Shown here in pieces: positions 18,764 through 22,284 of a stretch of DNA of 22,284 nt (its first letter is position 1; each line of letters opens with the position of its first letter). The stretch spans positions 1 to 22,284 of the forward strand of contig JWZX01001370.1 in the NCBI GenBank assembly GCA_001275005.1, read 5' to 3'. The stretch comes from Chrysochromulina tobinii. Taxonomy: Eukaryota > Haptophyta > Prymnesiales > Chrysochromulinaceae. Both the position numbers and the translations under genes were made by a program. Below the pieces are notes generated by a model. That model made no database searches. It was not told where the DNA came from and saw only the letters and a program-made list of their open reading frames with translations.

Positions 18764-19885
18764 ATGGGCGCCTCTTGGGGAGTTCCTCGAAGCGAGGAGC
18801 GGGGACCTGTTCGCAAGCTACCAACCGTGGTCGTATCTCGACCCGATAACATCAACGAGACGATGCTTCGCAAGGTGGCATCAACGAAACGAGATGACAC
18901 TGTGTGGGTCCCGTCTCGGACATTGGTGAAAAATGGCGAGGTCGTTTCCATCCTGGAGGAGGCCCGCGAAGGTTTCACCAAGATCCGGACGAGCGGCTGT
19001 GTCGATGGCTACATTCGCTCGGAATATCTGCACTCAGCAGAACCGCCAGTGGCCAAGCCGGTGGGCACGATGCACATGACGTTGTATCATGGGACCAATG
19101 GAGCGAATGCCGCAAGTATCTTGGGAGAAGGGCTCCGAGCGTCGACGGGTGGACGCCTCGGGGCTGGGGTGTACTTGACCGACGACAAAGACGTTGCCAA
19201 ACAGGTGGCGCGTCACAGAGGTCTGCAATTTGTGGTGACTGTGGATGTGGAGATTGGCACTGTCAAGGATTATGGCTCCGGCAACCCTAATGCAGCTTGG
19301 CATGGAACATATGACGTAGCGACTGCATTGCACCCACCATGGGCTGGAGTTCAGCATAGCTTCATGGAATACTGCATCGCAGATGCAAACAGGGTGAGAG
19401 TCGTGCGTGTTGAAGGCGCTGTTGCGACTGGCAACCCTTTCGACGAGCCTCAGTTCATCGTGAATGTGAAACATAGCAAGTTCCTCGATACAGATGGCAA
19501 AGATGTTTGCCTTTTGGGTGATGGGAAGGATGCTGGGATATCAGATAGTCGACGATGGGAGATGCGTGCTACTGGACAGGCGGATACGTATTATATCGTC
19601 AACGTGAAGCACAAGGCATTCTTGGACAGTCATGGCCAGACTGGCGGCAAAGGTGTTTGGCTTTGGCAAGGGAAACATGGTCTCGATGTTGGATCATACC
19701 CAAAGAACCTGCAGTGGAGGCTGCAGCAAGTAGATGGTCAACCTGGAGCATATTACATCATCAATGCTGCCTATTCAAAGTTTCTTGATTCACATGGCAG
19801 TGATGTGTGGGTATGGGGCGACGGAAAGGATGTGGGCAGTTACCCAACAATGATTCAGTGGAGGCTCAGCGCCACTGCAGCTTAG
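18764..19885 (+). CDS. SH3-like / PARP-type ADP-ribosyltransferase / ricin-type beta-trefoil protein
   Basis: 373 residues, one exon. Residues about 20-90 look like an SH3-type barrel (VVVSRPDN, DTVWVPSRTLV, GFTKIRTSG, GYIRSEYLH). Residues about 103-220 resemble a PARP-type ADP-ribosyltransferase fold: LYHGTNGANAASILGEGL gives His109, RLGAGVYLTDD gives Tyr137, and FMEYCIADANRVRVVRV gives Glu202, so an H-Y-E triad appears complete. Residues 228-373 are three homologous repeats (FIVNVKHSKFLD, YYIVNVKHKAFLD, YYIINAAYSKFLD); two end in QWRL and the first in RWEM. This is the pattern of a ricin-B-type beta-trefoil. By family it would transfer ADP-ribose from NAD to a target, with the trefoil binding sugar or protein; activity and target are inferred. 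There is no signal peptide or membrane segment. GC and third-base GC are visibly lower than in neighbouring genes. Start at 18764 keeps the whole SH3-like region. Confidence 0.82.
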   Translation: MGASWGVPRSEERGPVRKLPTVVVSRPDNINETMLRKVASTKRDDTVWVPSRTLVKNGEVVSILEEAREGFTKIRTSGCVDGYIRSEYLHSAEPPVAKPVGTMHMTLYHGTNGANAASILGEGLRASTGGRLGAGVYLTDDKDVAKQVARHRGLQFVVTVDVEIGTVKDYGSGNPNAAWHGTYDVATALHPPWAGVQHSFMEYCIADANRVRVVRVEGAVATGNPFDEPQFIVNVKHSKFLDTDGKDVCLLGDGKDAGISDSRRWEMRATGQADTYYIVNVKHKAFLDSHGQTGGKGVWLWQGKHGLDVGSYPKNLQWRLQQVDGQPGAYYIINAAYSKFLDSHGSDVWVWGDGKDVGSYPTMIQWRLSATAA

Positions 19886-21265
19886 TGGGGCCTCACAGCG
19901 GCAGCGCCAGGTGACCTTGGGAAGGTGGCAGCGCACGCGCGAGGGCGCAACCCCTCATCCCCCACCCCCCCTCACCGCCTTTGAGAAGGCGCAGGACGCT
20001 TTGGGAGCGGGAGGGGGCAGGGTCGGGTTTAGGTCGGATTCGTGGGGGGTGGCCTCTTCTGAGTCGGCTGCCCGTGTGCGGTGTGGGCACCGGGGTTGGT
20101 GTGGTCGTGCGCGTGCGTAGATGAGTCGGTTCTCAAGTCCCTTTGGGTCTGGTTTTGGCCTTTCGTGCATGCTTTCGTGCCGGCCTGTCTCGTGCGTGTC
20201 CACGTATGTGTCCCGCGGCTCCCCCGGTGTCCTCTGACGAGTTATGTGCGCGATTGAAAGCTTCTATGTTCTATCCTTCTAAGATTTTAAGCTAAAAGCT
20301 ACCGCTGTAATATGACTGTAATATGAGTTCAAAGTTCTAGGGTCGAGTCGAGGGAGTCAAGTCGGCCCGTTCGAGCTTCGTCGTTCGTCCAGCCAACCAG
20401 CGACGAGTCCAGCGGAAGCAGCGTGAAGAGGGCTGTGGTGAAAACCTTGGGCATGTAGAGCTAGCTTTGGCTTCGCTCTGGCAGTCTGGCGCACAAGAGC
20501 GCGCAGATCCATGGCAAGCGAGTGTGGCTCCGACTTCCGTCCGAGGACGTGTCGAAGCTTTCGCGGTGACAGAGAGCCTCGTCGGTGCGGGCATAGCCCC
20601 GTCGATTCACCTGGGCCTCGGAATCATCATCACAGAGGCGTCCATGACGACGAGACGCTGGATAGTTTCGATGCCACTTTTGGGCTCCGGCGTTGGCAAG
20701 AAGGCGGCTAAAAAACTAATACCCGGTAAGCTTGCCAGATCCGTCGAGCGAGACCGGGAGGGCAGCGGAGCCGTCCTTTGAGTTGAGACGGAATGTGGTG
20801 AGCGCGCGGGGGGGCCGCGACATAAACTTACTGTCTGACTGTCCACAGGAAAATTGGTCAGCCAATTCACACCGCGAGTCCGCGACGGCCCCCGCGCGCG
20901 GTCCCTCCCTTGCGTCTGTCTCGGCACTTGGAAGGCGCTGGCCGTTCCGATAAAATTGTACCCAATCAGGATTTCGTCTTTTCTCACACCACTGCATGTC
21001 TATGAAGCAATGCAGCTGTACTAAGACCACAAAGATCAACTTTTTTTCTTCTCTAGTTGACGAAGTTCACCAGGTGCAGACATCACCTATGAAAAAACAC
21101 ATTTGAATTCCATGAGATTTACAAATGACGATCAAACCTATACGAAGACGAAATCCGAAAGGGTTTCGGTAACACTTGTTACGAATCCTACAGAACGGGT
21201 TTTCTGGTGCGGGCGCACCCTGGTGTGGATCGACTTTGTCTTCCCGGTCCTGACTGAGCGCAGAG
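19886..21265. other. Long intergenic region, no gene recognised
   Basis: About 1.4 kb with no convincing gene. Bases 19940-20240 are G/C- and T/G-biased low complexity. CTGTAATATGA is repeated in tandem at 20305-20326 in an AT-rich stretch. A short hairpin CCGAAA-GGG-TTTCGG lies at 21155-21169. Small frames at 20467-20781 (plus) and 21103-21435 (plus) have no recognisable protein features and are not called. No tRNA or spliceosomal RNA was recognised. Confidence 0.5.
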
Positions 21266-22284
21266 ATGTCAAGAGAAATAAATCAGCCGACTGGAGGGGC
21301 TGCAACAGGGCAGAAGAAGCGCCCGATTGCAAAAACGAGTGCAGAAACGATTGCCGAGATGGACAAGATGCAGATCACTGCACAGTGGATAGAAGAAGAA
21401 ATTCTGTCGGCGCGTCTCGGACCAAAGCTGTCTGAGCGGACATCAGAGCTATCTGAGCGCACATCGCCGCCCCCACCTGTGATTCTACCGCCTCCGTCGC
21501 CTCCAAGGATGCCGCCCACTACTGGCAGCATCTCGGCCGGCACGCCCTTGCCAAAGTCAACGGCCCCTCCGCCGCTGGCGCCACCGTCCACACCCTCACC
21601 ACCGCGGCCTTCGCCACCGCCGCCGCTGAAGCACCCCTCGCCGCCGCTGAAGCACCCCTCGTCGCCCGGGCCGACTTCGCTGCCGCCGCCCCATGGCGCC
21701 ACCTTACGCACGCATGCCAACTCTGCAGCCACTGGACGGAAGGCCACCGCTCTCCAAGGCGAGATGGGTCGATTCGCTTGCCTGCTGTCGATGGTCTTCT
21801 TTGCGATGGCTGGCCTCGTCGTACGGCAGCCTCTGAACAGCTCGTCGGAAATCCGTACACTCCGGCTCGCGTCGCACTACGGATCGCCCGCCTTGGTCTT
21901 CGCGCTGGTTCGCGCCCAAGCTTGAACCCATCCGATCCGAGCTTCATGTCCGGGAGGCCACGCACCCACGCCCCGCACTGTTTGGTGTTCACGGCGTGTG
22001 TTTGATTGCGTTGCGCCCACAGTGCCTCTTGGGGATCGCACCGTCTTGGCAGTTGAGCCTATCGTGCGACAGCATCGACAGCGCCGGGACTTGTACATTC
22101 AGCGTATCAAGGAGCACGACCTCTGGCTCGTACGAGATCAACTACGCCGGAGCCGTCGTGCTCACTGCATCGCTCGGAGCACCTTCGATCAATATCACTG
22201 CCATGAGCCTGGACATGCAGGGCAGCAGCAAGCTCGATGCCTCGGCGCGCGGCTTTGCTCAGCTGAGTGGCACTGGAGCCGGCG
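21266..22284 (+). CDS. Pro-rich, membrane-anchored or secreted protein, 5' part (3' end outside window)
   Basis: The first open frame runs 21266-21925. It has a helical start, a duplicated LSERTS, a long Pro-rich stretch (PPPSPPRMPP; duplicated PPLKHPS), then MGRFACLLSMVFFAMAGLVV. That last segment is either one membrane anchor or, if translation starts at ATG 21764, a typical signal peptide. A second exon probably starts at 22023 after TTGCGCCCACAG and is open to the edge. It reads as an extracellular beta-rich domain (CTFSVSRSTTSGSYEINYAG, SINITAMSLDMQGSSKLDAS, GFAQLSGTGAG) with an NIT sequon. The donor lies somewhere between about 21830 and 21990, but no site is clearly best. The ending recalls repetitive Gly/Ser beta-helix surface proteins. 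The family is not identified. The link between the two exons is inferred from order, spacing and the membrane segment. Confidence 0.5.

Noticed and set aside
20467-20781. Possible 104-codon gene on the plus strand
   Set aside because: No recognisable domain, mixed codon use and no supporting splice or promoter signs.
20930-21060. Possible small structured RNA (TGCAT/ATGCA pairing near 20995-21012)
   Set aside because: The pairing is short and no tRNA, U-snRNA or snoRNA box pattern could be recognised.
21103-21435. Possible 110-codon gene on the plus strand
   Set aside because: It overlaps the better-supported Pro-rich frame starting at 21266 and turns into Arg/Asp/Asn strings in that overlap.

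Overview
The window looks like nuclear DNA of a GC-rich microbial eukaryote. The evidence is spliced genes, a histone-demethylase-type protein, a centrin-binding-type repeat protein, long Ala/Glu/Arg coiled coils, and coding DNA in which nearly every third base is G or C. A haptophyte or another secondary-plastid alga fits best. That placement is an inference from style, not from a marker gene. I saw no rRNA, tRNA, CRISPR or prokaryotic operon signal.

Layout. (1) 1-4671, minus strand: a very large Sfi1/centrin-binding-like protein. It runs off the left edge, and one frame change near 2.9-3.2 kb is probably an intron. (2) 4672-5117: a divergent, C-rich promoter region. (3) 5118-9173, plus: a JmjN/JmjC lysine demethylase with an N-terminal methyl-CpG-binding-like domain, a KOW/Tudor-like insert, a C5HC2 finger and a C-terminal zinc ribbon. 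(4) 10003-11229, plus: an unrecognised single-pass membrane protein. (5) 11758-12666, minus: a uracil/hypoxanthine-DNA glycosylase superfamily protein, convergent with the previous gene. (6) 12741-12793: a compact CCAAT-rich bidirectional promoter. (7) 12834-17796, plus: a three-exon gene for a coiled-coil protein of about 1,547 residues. Its second intron is a minisatellite flanked by near-identical sequences. (8) 17797-18763: lower-GC intergenic DNA with a cluster of GTAC-containing palindromes. (9) 18764-19885, plus: an SH3-like / PARP-type ADP-ribosyltransferase / ricin-type beta-trefoil protein with visibly lower GC than its neighbours. (10) 19886-21265: mostly featureless. (11) 21266 to the right edge, plus: the 5' part of a Pro-rich, membrane-anchored or secreted protein, with a second exon starting near 22023.

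Shared themes are loose. The Sfi1-like protein and the giant coiled coil would both suit a basal body, centrosome or flagellar apparatus. The demethylase with its MBD-like domain and the DNA glycosylase are both chromatin/DNA-maintenance proteins. I see no operon-like unit. The most unusual single gene is the SH3-ART-trefoil protein at 18764-19885. The most unusual structure is the repeat-flanked intron at 14469-14703.
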